Positions 1-6,931 of a stretch of 6,931 bases of DNA are shown here, one piece after another. The DNA lies in contig JAPLJY010000183.1 in assembly GCA_026388345.1 (NCBI GenBank), forward strand, positions 1 to 6,931, in the 5' to 3' direction. The translations under genes and the position numbers were made by a program. Source of the stretch: Deltaproteobacteria bacterium. GTDB taxonomy: Bacteria; Desulfobacterota; Syntrophia; Syntrophales; UBA5619. The notes under the pieces were generated by a model. The model saw only the letters and a program-made list of their open reading frames with translations. It ran no database searches and was not told the origin of the DNA. How positions within the stretch are numbered: position 1 is the first letter of the stretch; the number at the start of each line of letters is the position of its first letter.

Positions 1-432
1 GAGGCCAAGGTGGTCGAAGGGCTGGTGGATGCGATCGTCGAGGTGACGGAGACGGGAAGCACCATCCGGGCCAACAAGCTCAAGATCATCCACGAGCTGA
101 TGAGGACCAACACCCAGCTCATCGCCAACCGCGAGGCCTGGGCGGACCCCTGGAAAAGACAGAAGATCGAACAGATCCGGCTTCTGCTGAACGGTTCCCT
201 CCAGGCGATGGGGAAGGTGGGGCTGAAGATGAACGTGGCGCGGGAGAATCTGGGCCGGCTGGTGATCCTGCTTCCCTCCCTGAAGGCGCCGACGATCTCC
301 AGTCTCTATTCGGAGGACTGGCTGGCGGTGGAGACCATCGTGGGCAGCAGCGTCGTCCGGGATCTGATCCCGCTGCTGAAGGAGGCGGGCGCCGAGGGGA
401 TCATCGAGTATCCCTTGAACAAGGTCATCTGA
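1..432 (+). CDS. hisG: ATP phosphoribosyltransferase, long form (HisG), 3' part
   Basis: This is the C-terminal 143 residues of HisG, the enzyme that joins ATP to PRPP in the first committed step of histidine biosynthesis. The reading frame is open from base 1, so the 5' half (roughly 145-150 residues, judging by family length) lies outside the window. The early part, with VDAIVEVTETGSTIRANKL (about residues 9-27), is the end of the catalytic domain, where the VETG-like stretch belongs to the PRPP-binding region. From about residue 72 (VGLKMNVARENL) to the end (AGAEGIIEYPLNKVI) it matches the ACT-like regulatory domain found only in long-form HisG. Long-form enzymes are normally feedback-inhibited by histidine and do not need HisZ. 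The stop codon is followed 14 nt later by hisB, so the two are probably co-transcribed. Identification rests on motif recognition and is strong. Confidence 0.93.
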   Translation, partial: EAKVVEGLVDAIVEVTETGSTIRANKLKIIHELMRTNTQLIANREAWADPWKRQKIEQIRLLLNGSLQAMGKVGLKMNVARENLGRLVILLPSLKAPTISSLYSEDWLAVETIVGSSVVRDLIPLLKEAGAEGIIEYPLNKVI

Positions 433-446
433 AATAGGAGCGGGCC

Positions 447-1037
447 ATGCGGAATGCGACCATCCGGAGAAAGACCGCGGAGACGGAGATCTCGGTGGAG
501 ATCGGTCTGGACGGGAAGGGGGAGGGACGGATCGACACCTCCATCCCCTTTCTCGATCACATGCTGAACCTCTTTGCAAGGCACAGCCTCACGGATCTTG
601 AAGTCCGGGGCCGGGGAGACACTGCGGTCGACGATCATCACCTTGTGGAGGATGTGGGGATCTGTCTGGGGCAGGTCGTCCGGAAGGCCCTTGGGGAGAG
701 AAAGGGGATCGGCCGATACGGCTCTGCATGGGTCCCGATGGATGAAAGCCTCTGCGGCGTGACGATGGATCTTTCCGGCCGGCCTTACCTGGTCTGGAAG
801 GCCGAGCTCGGGGAGGGGAGGATCGGGGGGTTCGATCCGGCCCTGTTCAGAGAGTTTTTCAAGTCATTCTCTGATCATAGCGGAATAACATTGCACGTCA
901 ACCTCATCTATGGTACAAACGGTCACCATATGGCGGAGGCGATTTTCAAGGCCTTTGCCCGCGCCTTCCGGGAGGCGGTTGCGATCGACGGGAGGATCGA
1001 GGGTGTCTTGTCCACCAAAGGTTCCCTGGAAGGTTGA
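447..1037 (+). CDS. hisB: Imidazoleglycerol-phosphate dehydratase (HisB)
   Basis: HisB removes water from imidazole glycerol phosphate to give imidazole acetol phosphate, a manganese-dependent step of cytosolic histidine synthesis. The 196-residue length fits the monofunctional enzyme; no fused histidinol-phosphatase domain is present. The family's two metal-binding motifs are both visible: HHLVED at residues 64-69 and HHMAEA at 160-165. Other family landmarks are FLDHML (35-40, with H38), H46, SDHSGITLH (142-150) and the C-terminal GVLSTKG (186-192). The ATG start is supported by TAGGAG (435-440) with a 6-nt gap, and only 14 nt separate it from the hisG stop. The next gene follows after 57 nt. 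All expected catalytic and metal ligands appear intact. Confidence 0.97.
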   Translation: MRNATIRRKTAETEISVEIGLDGKGEGRIDTSIPFLDHMLNLFARHSLTDLEVRGRGDTAVDDHHLVEDVGICLGQVVRKALGERKGIGRYGSAWVPMDESLCGVTMDLSGRPYLVWKAELGEGRIGGFDPALFREFFKSFSDHSGITLHVNLIYGTNGHHMAEAIFKAFARAFREAVAIDGRIEGVLSTKGSLEG

Positions 1038-1051
1038 GGCCCGAAGGAGAG

Positions 1052-1073
1052 ATCCCGGAGTGGCCGCCGGGAT
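1052..1073 (+). other. Small hairpin in the hisB-lipoprotein spacer
   Basis: ATCCCGG (1052-1058) is perfectly complementary to CCGGGAT (1067-1073), giving a 7-bp stem with an 8-nt loop, 15 nt after the hisB stop. No T-run follows, so it is not a standard intrinsic terminator. It may affect mRNA stability or be chance in GC-rich DNA. Confidence 0.35.
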
Positions 1074-1094
1074 GTCCATTCGATAGATACGGAA

Positions 1095-1823
1095 ATGGCC
1101 TTACGTCGACAAAGGGGGTTCCAAGTCATCGAAAAATCGTACTGTTTCCGAAGGTTTTTCTGCACCATCCTGATCCCCTGCCTTCTTCTGTCGGTTCTCG
1201 GTTGTCATTATCGCCAGGATGAGGGTATTCCCACTCCGGAAGGGATAGTCGTCTTCGACCGGATCGCCGTGGTCCCCTTTGAGCAGATCATTCCGGAAGA
1301 CCTGCACAGCGGCGTCGTGCGCTGTCCTCTCTGCGGGGCGATCTTCAGCGCCGCAAAGGTGGTCGGGAGACCGGAGGCGGTGGTCGAGGCCCGCTTTCTG
1401 GAACAATTGCAGAAAAGCAAACCGAAATTCAGCATCATTGCAGGGGAGCGCGTCGCCGGGGTCTACCGGCGGGTTTCCGCGGCGTCCCTCAAGACCCCGC
1501 TCCGGCAGGTCCTGCGCGATGTGGGAAGCGAATTGGGGGCGGAGGGAATCGTGACCGGGTATATCTACCGTTTCCGGGAGCGGAAAGGGGAGCCCTATGC
1601 CGCCGAGCTGCCGGCGTCGGTCGCCTTTGAGATCCATCTGCACCGGGTTGAGGATGGGGTTCTCGTATGGCGCGGTTCCTTCGACCGAACCCAGAGCGCT
1701 CTGATGGAGGATCTCTTCCAGGTTCTTTCGTTTTATCGGGAGAAGGGGAGGTGGGTCACGGCGGAGGAACTGGCGGAAGAGGGGCTGGAACAGGTGCTCA
1801 AGACCTTTCCCGGCCTGCCGTAG
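1095..1823 (+). CDS. Predicted lipoprotein of unknown function in the his cluster
   Basis: I do not recognise this 242-residue protein as a named family. Its N-terminus has basic residues (R4, R5, R7, K14, R19, R20), then a hydrophobic stretch at about 21-36 ending in SVLGC, so C37 is a likely lipidation site (lipobox V-L-G-C, acceptable but not ideal). The mature part starts with a flexible region, then IVVFDRIAVVPFE (51-63), a beta-strand start like that of outer-membrane lipoproteins with LpoB/CsgG-like folds; this is only a resemblance. A CPLC pair (C77, C80) could bind metal or form a disulfide. Later come GAEGIVTGYIYRF (148-160) and a strand-rich segment ending VLVWRGSFDRTQ (189-200), then a helical C-terminus. 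ATG 1095 is the first ATG in the frame, but no good Shine-Dalgarno precedes it and the n-region is long, so a downstream non-ATG start is possible. An intrinsic terminator follows 35 nt after the stop. Confidence 0.75.
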   Translation: MALRRQRGFQVIEKSYCFRRFFCTILIPCLLLSVLGCHYRQDEGIPTPEGIVVFDRIAVVPFEQIIPEDLHSGVVRCPLCGAIFSAAKVVGRPEAVVEARFLEQLQKSKPKFSIIAGERVAGVYRRVSAASLKTPLRQVLRDVGSELGAEGIVTGYIYRFRERKGEPYAAELPASVAFEIHLHRVEDGVLVWRGSFDRTQSALMEDLFQVLSFYREKGRWVTAEELAEEGLEQVLKTFPGLP

Positions 1824-1858
1824 TATTTCGGGAACCCAGCGGAACGCAAGGCTTCTGC

Positions 1859-1894
1859 GGAATTTCCGTCACGGCGGAAATTCCTTTGTTTTTT
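1859..1894 (+). terminator. Intrinsic (Rho-independent) terminator before hisA
   Basis: GGAATTTCCG (1859-1868) and CGGAAATTCC (1875-1884) form a perfect 10-bp stem with a 6-nt loop (TCACGG). They are followed directly by the T-tract TTTGTTTTTT (1885-1894). It starts 35 nt after the lipoprotein stop and ends 13 nt before the hisA ATG, too close for a promoter to fit in between. It may therefore act as a partial terminator or attenuator for hisA rather than a simple end of operon. Confidence 0.8.
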
Positions 1895-1907
1895 ATCGGA
1901 TATATTA

Positions 1908-2669
1908 ATGATTGTCATTCCTGCCATCGATCTGAAGGAAGGCCATTGTGTGCGTCTCGCCCAGGGAGACTTCGGGCGGGCGACCGTTTACGCGGACGAT
2001 CCGGCGGCCATGGCGACCGTGTGGAAAAGCAGAGGCGCCGAACGCCTGCACGTGGTCGATCTGGATGGATCTCTCGCGGGTGTTCCCCGCCATGAGGCGG
2101 TTGTCCGTCAGATCGTTGCGGAGACAGGTCTGCCGGTCCAGGTGGGGGGGGGCATCCGGACCATGAAGACGGTGGAGACCTATCTCCGGATCGGGGTCCG
2201 GTGGGTGATCCTCGGCACGGCCGCCCTCAGTGATCCCGGATTTGTCCGGGAGGCCTGCCGGGCGTTTCCGGATCAGGTGATCCTGGGGATCGATGCGGCC
2301 GGGGGGCGGGTCGCCGTCCGGGGCTGGACGGAAAGGACGGAGGAGACCGCGGCGGCTCTGGCGCTCCGGTTTGTGGAAGACCGGCCCGCCGCCTTGGTCT
2401 ATACGGACATCGCCCGGGACGGCATGGAAACCGGCGTCAACGTCAAGGCAACCGGGGCGCTGGCCGAAGCTGTCGGGATTCCGGTGATTGCCTCCGGCGG
2501 CGTGTCCGGGATCCGGGACATCGAGAGGTTGTTGCCCCTCGAAAAAAAGGGCGTTGTCGGTGTGATTGCGGGAAAGGCCCTCTATACGGGCGCCTTGTCC
2601 CTCGCAGAGGCCATTGATTGTACAAAAGGCCGACCCCGGGGGGTCAGGGCCGTTTTGGAAGCGCAGTGA
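1908..2669 (+). CDS. hisA: ProFAR isomerase (HisA)
   Basis: HisA is the (beta/alpha)8-barrel enzyme that opens the ribose ring of ProFAR by an Amadori rearrangement to give PRFAR, the substrate of HisF-HisH. At 253 residues it has a usual length. The start MIVIPAIDLK is the typical HisA N-terminus with catalytic D8; the second catalytic aspartate is D129 in ILGIDA. Phosphate-binding loops are VGGGIRT (79-85) and IASGGVSG (194-201), and TDIARDGM (166-173) and IAGKALYTG (220-228) are further HisA signatures. Retention of the HisA-type N-terminus and TDIARDG loop favours HisA over the paralogue HisF. The Shine-Dalgarno is weak (CGGA at 1897-1900, 7-nt gap), and an intrinsic terminator lies immediately upstream, so expression may be controlled at that point. 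The GGG loop is encoded by a run of nine G bases (2144-2152). Confidence 0.96.
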   Translation: MIVIPAIDLKEGHCVRLAQGDFGRATVYADDPAAMATVWKSRGAERLHVVDLDGSLAGVPRHEAVVRQIVAETGLPVQVGGGIRTMKTVETYLRIGVRWVILGTAALSDPGFVREACRAFPDQVILGIDAAGGRVAVRGWTERTEETAAALALRFVEDRPAALVYTDIARDGMETGVNVKATGALAEAVGIPVIASGGVSGIRDIERLLPLEKKGVVGVIAGKALYTGALSLAEAIDCTKGRPRGVRAVLEAQ

Positions 2670-2745
2670 AGTCCTGTAACGTTTCGGAGCGGAAACAAGG
2701 TGATGCCGCCGTCAAAAAAGGCGGTAAAGTGTTTCATCCGGGAGG

Positions 2746-2753
2746 AAGGAGGT
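2746..2753 (+). promoter_or_regulatory. Strong ribosome binding site of the HIT gene
   Basis: AAGGAGGT is a near-complete match to the anti-Shine-Dalgarno and ends 4 nt before ATG 2758. It overlaps the in-frame GTG at 2752, which therefore cannot be the start; this fixes the protein start at MEECIFC. Confidence 0.8.
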
Positions 2754-2757
2754 GCGC

Positions 2758-3102
2758 ATGGAAGAATGCATATTCTGCAGGATCGCGGCGGGAACGATTC
2801 CCTGCCGGAAGGTGTATGAAGATGAAAGGGTCCTGGCATTTGAGGACATTAAGCCCATGGCCCCGGTCCACATCATCATCATCACCAGAAGACATATCGA
2901 CACCCTGATGGACGTGGACCCGGAGGGAGCGGAGGATCTCAAGGCCATGATGTCCGCCGCCCGGGTGATCGCCCGGCTGAAGGGGGTCGACCGGAAGGGA
3001 TTCCGGGTGGTGATCAACTGCAATGAAGAAGGGGGGCAGGTGGTCTTCCATCTCCATATGCACCTGTTGGGCGGCAGGAAGCTCCGGGACGATCTGGCCT
3101 GA
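2758..3102 (+). CDS. HIT family (HINT-like) nucleotide hydrolase
   Basis: This is a 114-residue histidine triad protein. The triad HLHMHLL is at residues 98-104, and H100 corresponds to the family's catalytic nucleophile. The N-terminal CIFCRIAAGTIPC (4-16), the region ending APVHIIIITRRH (35-46) and the segment N89 to R107 with GGQ before the triad and GGR after it all match HINT-type members, which hydrolyse AMP attached to amines, such as adenosine phosphoramidates and lysyl- or aminoacyl-AMP. C4 and C7, with H46 and H98, could form the zinc site seen in some bacterial HIT proteins; that is inference. The true bacterial substrate is often unknown. It lies 88 nt after hisA and is followed by a promoter-like sequence, so it could be the last gene of the his transcript or be expressed on its own. 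Length and motifs are intact. Confidence 0.93.
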   Translation: MEECIFCRIAAGTIPCRKVYEDERVLAFEDIKPMAPVHIIIITRRHIDTLMDVDPEGAEDLKAMMSAARVIARLKGVDRKGFRVVINCNEEGGQVVFHLHMHLLGGRKLRDDLA

Positions 3103-3117
3103 AAACGTCGCGCGCCA

Positions 3118-3145
3118 TTGACAAAACGCGAAGATGATTTATGTT
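3118..3145 (+). promoter_or_regulatory. Probable sigma70-type promoter of yqeY-dnaG-rpoD
   Basis: The perfect -35 hexamer TTGACA (3118-3123) is followed after 16 nt by TATGTT (3140-3145), matching the -10 consensus at four of six positions including the first two. It lies in the 67-bp gap between the HIT gene and yqeY. Predicted transcription would begin near 3152, leaving a leader of under 20 nt that still contains the yqeY Shine-Dalgarno. Placement and -35 quality make it credible, but it is untested. Confidence 0.5.
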
Positions 3146-3154
3146 AGCGGGAAT

Positions 3155-3160
3155 GGAGGT
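3155..3160 (+). promoter_or_regulatory. Ribosome binding site deciding the yqeY start
   Basis: GGAGGT lies 9 nt before ATG 3170. Of the nearby ATGs, 3134 (same frame) lies upstream of this site and 3163 is in another frame and only 2 nt from it, so 3170 is the best start. Confidence 0.65.
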
Positions 3161-3169
3161 CCATGGGTC

Positions 3170-3616
3170 ATGGCATTCAAAAACAAGTTGGATCAGGAGA
3201 TGATCCTGGCGGCCAAGGCGACGGACAAGATCCGGCTGTCGGCCCTGCGCCTGCTGAAGAATGGCCTGCACAACCGGGAAATCGATCTGAGGCGCGAGCT
3301 CAACGAGGCTGAATTCCTCCAGCTTCTCTCCGGTATGGTGAAGCAGCGAAGGGACTCGATCGAACAGTTTGATAAGGGCGGCAGGCCCGATCTCGTGGAA
3401 AAGGAAGAGGCGGAGCTCAAGGTGATCCAGGAGTTTCTGCCGGCGCAGATGTCGGAAGCGGACCTCGATGCGATCATCGCCGAGGCGATCCGGGAAACCG
3501 GCGCCGCGGGCATCCGGGACATGGGGAAAGTGATGAAAGTCTTGATGCCGAGGGTGGCCGGAAAGGCGGACGGGAAGGCGGTTGGTGAAAAGGTCAAGCT
3601 CAGATTGTCCACTTAG
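3170..3616 (+). CDS. yqeY: YqeY/GatB-domain protein
   Basis: This 148-residue protein has the normal length and layout of the YqeY family, whose fold is shared with the C-terminal tRNA-interacting domain of GatB and GatE. Family landmarks are RLSALRLLKNGLHNREI (22-38), KQRRDSIEQF (58-67), the EFLPAQMSE segment (88-96) and DMGKVMKVLMPRVAGKADG (117-135). Stand-alone YqeY has no firmly established biochemical role; a link to tRNA or aminoacylation is suggested by the domain only. Starting at ATG 3134 would add 12 atypical residues and ignore the Shine-Dalgarno at 3155-3160, so 3170 is preferred. It is followed by dnaG after only 5 nt, implying co-transcription and probably translational coupling. 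YqeY next to dnaG and rpoD is a recurrent arrangement in many bacteria. Confidence 0.92.
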   Translation: MAFKNKLDQEMILAAKATDKIRLSALRLLKNGLHNREIDLRRELNEAEFLQLLSGMVKQRRDSIEQFDKGGRPDLVEKEEAELKVIQEFLPAQMSEADLDAIIAEAIRETGAAGIRDMGKVMKVLMPRVAGKADGKAVGEKVKLRLST

Positions 3617-3621
3617 GGAGA

Positions 3622-5403
3622 ATGCATTTGAAGGGGTCTATTCCCGATTATAAGGAGGAGATCCGCAGACGGACCGATATCGTTTCTCTGGTAGGGGAGT
3701 ACGTGACCCTGAAGAAGGCGGGGAGGAATTATCTCGGGCTCTGCCCCTTTCACCAGGAGAAAACACCCTCCTTTAACGTGAGCCCCGATAAACAAATATT
3801 TTACTGTTATGGTTGCAGTGAGGGGGGAGATGCTTTTTCCTTCCTGATGAAGCTCAACCATCTGACCTTTCCGGAGGCACTCCGCCAGTTGGCCGGTAAG
3901 GTGGGTGTTGTCATCCCCGAGAGAAGCATGAGCCCGGAAGAAAAGGATCGTTACACCCTTGGGGAACAGATCCGCCGGGTCAACGGTCTTGCTGCGGACT
4001 ATTATGTGAGGATGCTCCAGTTGCCCGCGGGAGAGGGGGCCAGAGAGTATCTACGGAAGAGAGGGATTGAAGCGGAGGCGATCCGTACATTCCGGATCGG
4101 TCTGGCCCCGGATGGATGGCGGAACCTCGTCGATTTCCTGGACAATAAGGGGGTTTCGCAGAAGCTCGTCGAACAGGCGGGCCTTGCGATTCCGCGGGCC
4201 GGGGAGGGGGCGAGAGGTCATTACGACCGGTTCCGCGGACGGCTGATGATCCCCATCGAGGATGTAGACGGTCACGTGATCGCCTTCGGCGGCCGGGTCA
4301 TGGGTACAGACGAGCCCAAGTACATGAATTCCCCCGAGTCGCCGGTTTACACGAAGGGGAACAATCTCTACGGGCTTTCCCGGACACGGGAGGCAATCCG
4401 GCAGGCCGGTTTTTCGCTGCTGGTCGAGGGGTATTTCGACCTGATCGCCCTCTGGGGCGCGGGCATTCAAAATGTCGTGGCCACGCTGGGAACGGCCCTG
4501 ACCCGGGCTCAGGTCGATCTGCTCCGGCGTTATGCCCCTTGTGTCGCGGTGGTCTTCGACCCGGACGAGGCTGGCCGCAAGGCGCTCGCGAGGAGCCTGG
4601 AACTGTTTCTGACCGGGAATGTCCATGCAAAGGCGGTCATTCTCCCCGAAGGCCACGATCCGGACGACTTTGTCAGAACCCGGGGGCGCGAACAGATGGA
4701 GGCGCTGGTGGCCCGGGCCGTGCCGATGGTCGATTACTACATCGACGAGATCCTCGGCGGGAGGGGGACGCTGGAGGAGGATCGGGACAAACTCAGGGAG
4801 GCCGTTGCTTTCCTTTGCCGGATCGGGGATGCTGTTGAGAGGAACCTGTTCATCAAGAAGGTGGCGGAGAAACTGAACGTCGATCAAGAGGTCCTGAAGG
4901 CGGAGGTTGGACGCTGCCTCTCCCATGCAGCGCCAACGGCCGCCCCGATGAAAAAAGGCTCCGTCAGGGAACCGGATCAGTTGGAGTTGACCCTGATTCA
5001 CATGATGCTGGAATGTCCGGACCGGATTCCGGAGGCGGCGTCCGGGGTGCTGGCCTGTTTCACAACGGAAGAACTGAAGCTTCTGGGAGAGAGGCTTTTG
5101 ACGGCCGCGGAGAAACAGGGCGGGGCGATACCGGATATATTCTCCCTCGTGAATGGTCTGGAGGAGGGCCCGGTGAGGGCGAGGCTCCTGGACCTGTTGA
5201 TGGGGGAAAGCCCCTATCCGGAGGAACTGATTGATCGCCTCATGGCCGATACAATCCGGAAGATCCGTGAGTTGTCCAACAGGGAGAGGGGCAAAATCCT
5301 GACGCGCCAGATCAAGGAGGCGGAGAGGGTCAAAGACCAGGGATTGGACCGTCTCGTCGCGGAAAAGAATCGGATCCTTCGGGAAGAAAAGGGGCTGTCC
5401 TGA
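3622..5403 (+). CDS. dnaG: DNA primase (DnaG)
   Basis: DnaG makes the short RNA primers used for Okazaki fragments at the replication fork and works with the DnaB helicase. The 593-residue protein is full length. The N-terminal zinc domain has ligands C41, H44, C62 and C65 in [11 protein letters not shown] and CYGC. The polymerase core carries the basic [12 protein letters not shown] motif (201-212), FGGRVMG (222-228) and PKYMNSPE (232-239). The TOPRIM metal site shows E269 in LVEGYFD, D313 and D315 in FDPDEAG, and D346 and D348 in GHDPDD. The helical C-terminal part (about 450-593) is the helicase-interacting region and diverges as usual. ATG 3622 lies only 1 nt after the AGGGAG site (3615-3620), whereas in-frame TTG 3628 has a 7-nt gap, so translation may start two codons later. 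The overlap-close yqeY and following rpoD form a macromolecular synthesis operon. Confidence 0.97.
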   Translation: MHLKGSIPDYKEEIRRRTDIVSLVGEYVTLKKAGRNYLGLCPFHQEKTPSFNVSPDKQIFYCYGCSEGGDAFSFLMKLNHLTFPEALRQLAGKVGVVIPERSMSPEEKDRYTLGEQIRRVNGLAADYYVRMLQLPAGEGAREYLRKRGIEAEAIRTFRIGLAPDGWRNLVDFLDNKGVSQKLVEQAGLAIPRAGEGARGHYDRFRGRLMIPIEDVDGHVIAFGGRVMGTDEPKYMNSPESPVYTKGNNLYGLSRTREAIRQAGFSLLVEGYFDLIALWGAGIQNVVATLGTALTRAQVDLLRRYAPCVAVVFDPDEAGRKALARSLELFLTGNVHAKAVILPEGHDPDDFVRTRGREQMEALVARAVPMVDYYIDEILGGRGTLEEDRDKLREAVAFLCRIGDAVERNLFIKKVAEKLNVDQEVLKAEVGRCLSHAAPTAAPMKKGSVREPDQLELTLIHMMLECPDRIPEAASGVLACFTTEELKLLGERLLTAAEKQGGAIPDIFSLVNGLEEGPVRARLLDLLMGESPYPEELIDRLMADTIRKIRELSNRERGKILTRQIKEAERVKDQGLDRLVAEKNRILREEKGLS

Positions 5404-5461
5404 GTCGTACAGGATTTTAATCAGAAGCGGTGGCCGGCCCGAAAAAGGGACGGCGGATGGA

Positions 5462-5490
5462 TGGGGACACGATGCGGCATCATGTCCCCA
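5462..5490 (+). promoter_or_regulatory. Strong dyad/hairpin in the rpoD leader
   Basis: TGGGGACA (5462-5469) pairs with TGTCCCCA (5483-5490); after one C-A mismatch, GATG (5471-5474) pairs with CATC (5478-5481) around a CGG loop. That is 12 pairs with one mismatch in 29 nt. It lies in the 109-bp dnaG-rpoD spacer and ends 9 nt before the rpoD Shine-Dalgarno (GGGAG, 5500-5504). No T-run follows, so it is not an intrinsic terminator. It could be an RNA processing or stability element, a translational control structure, or a DNA operator. The rest of the spacer shows no convincing promoter. Confidence 0.55.
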
Positions 5491-5512
5491 CGGAATACCG
5501 GGAGAAACCGAT

Positions 5513-6931
<1,419 letters not shown>

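Noticed and set aside
1101..1643. Minus-strand open frame of 180 codons opposite the lipoprotein gene
   Set aside because: The + strand frame has a signal peptide and lipobox and fits the operon direction; the minus frame has no supporting feature.
2628..2656. GC-rich hairpin with a GTTTTGG tail at the end of hisA
   Set aside because: GGCC-GACCC can pair with GGGTC-ag-GGCC, but it lies inside the coding region, has a bulge and only four T bases follow, so it is not a convincing terminator.
2705..2725. GCCGCC and GGCGGT inverted repeat with an A-run loop in the hisA-HIT spacer
   Set aside because: It has only five strong pairs and a wobble, a 9-nt loop and no T-tract after it on the + strand.
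2869..2883. ATC trinucleotide run in the HIT gene
   Set aside because: It encodes four isoleucines in the hydrophobic strand typical of HIT proteins at this position; no sign of repeat expansion.
3134..3169. Upstream ATG start for yqeY adding 12 residues
   Set aside because: The added residues do not look like YqeY, the codon overlaps the likely -10 region, and the Shine-Dalgarno at 3155-3160 fits ATG 3170.
5398..5418. Possible terminator at the dnaG stop (TCCTG/CAGGA then TTTT)
   Set aside because: The stem has only five pairs plus a wobble with a 7-nt loop and a four-base T-run, too weak to call.

Overview
The window is housekeeping DNA from a fairly GC-rich bacterium. Every gene lies on the + strand and spacing is tight. 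Gene content and protein style suggest a deltaproteobacterium-like lineage (Desulfobacterota, perhaps near Syntrophales): a long-form HisG, a stand-alone HisB, and a HIT protein followed by yqeY-dnaG-rpoD. This placement is inferred from remembered protein style, not from a search.

Region 1 (1-2669) is part of a histidine biosynthesis cluster. It holds the 3' half of hisG (ATP phosphoribosyltransferase, first step), complete hisB (IGP dehydratase), an unrecognised predicted lipoprotein (1095-1823), and complete hisA (ProFAR isomerase). A convincing intrinsic terminator (1859-1894) separates the lipoprotein gene from hisA and ends only 13 nt before the hisA start codon. hisH and hisF, often beside hisA, are not here.

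Region 2 (2670-3102) is a short spacer and a small HIT-family (HINT-like) nucleotide hydrolase gene with a near-perfect Shine-Dalgarno.

Region 3 (3103-6931) is a macromolecular-synthesis-type operon: a sigma70-like promoter (TTGACA-16-TATGTT), yqeY (148 aa), dnaG (primase, 593 aa) and rpoD (primary sigma factor, 3' end cut off by the window after 473 residues). The gene for ribosomal protein S21, which often leads this operon, is absent. A strong 29-nt hairpin lies in the dnaG-rpoD spacer just upstream of the rpoD ribosome binding site. The RpoD non-conserved region contains three tandem 28-residue repeats.

No RNA genes, mobile elements, CRISPR arrays or transfer signatures were seen. No gap longer than 300 bases lacks a gene; the largest is about 109 bp. 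I found no clear novel multi-gene system. The points most worth attention are the terminator directly before hisA, the lipoprotein inside the his cluster, the rpoD leader hairpin and the sigma-factor repeats.
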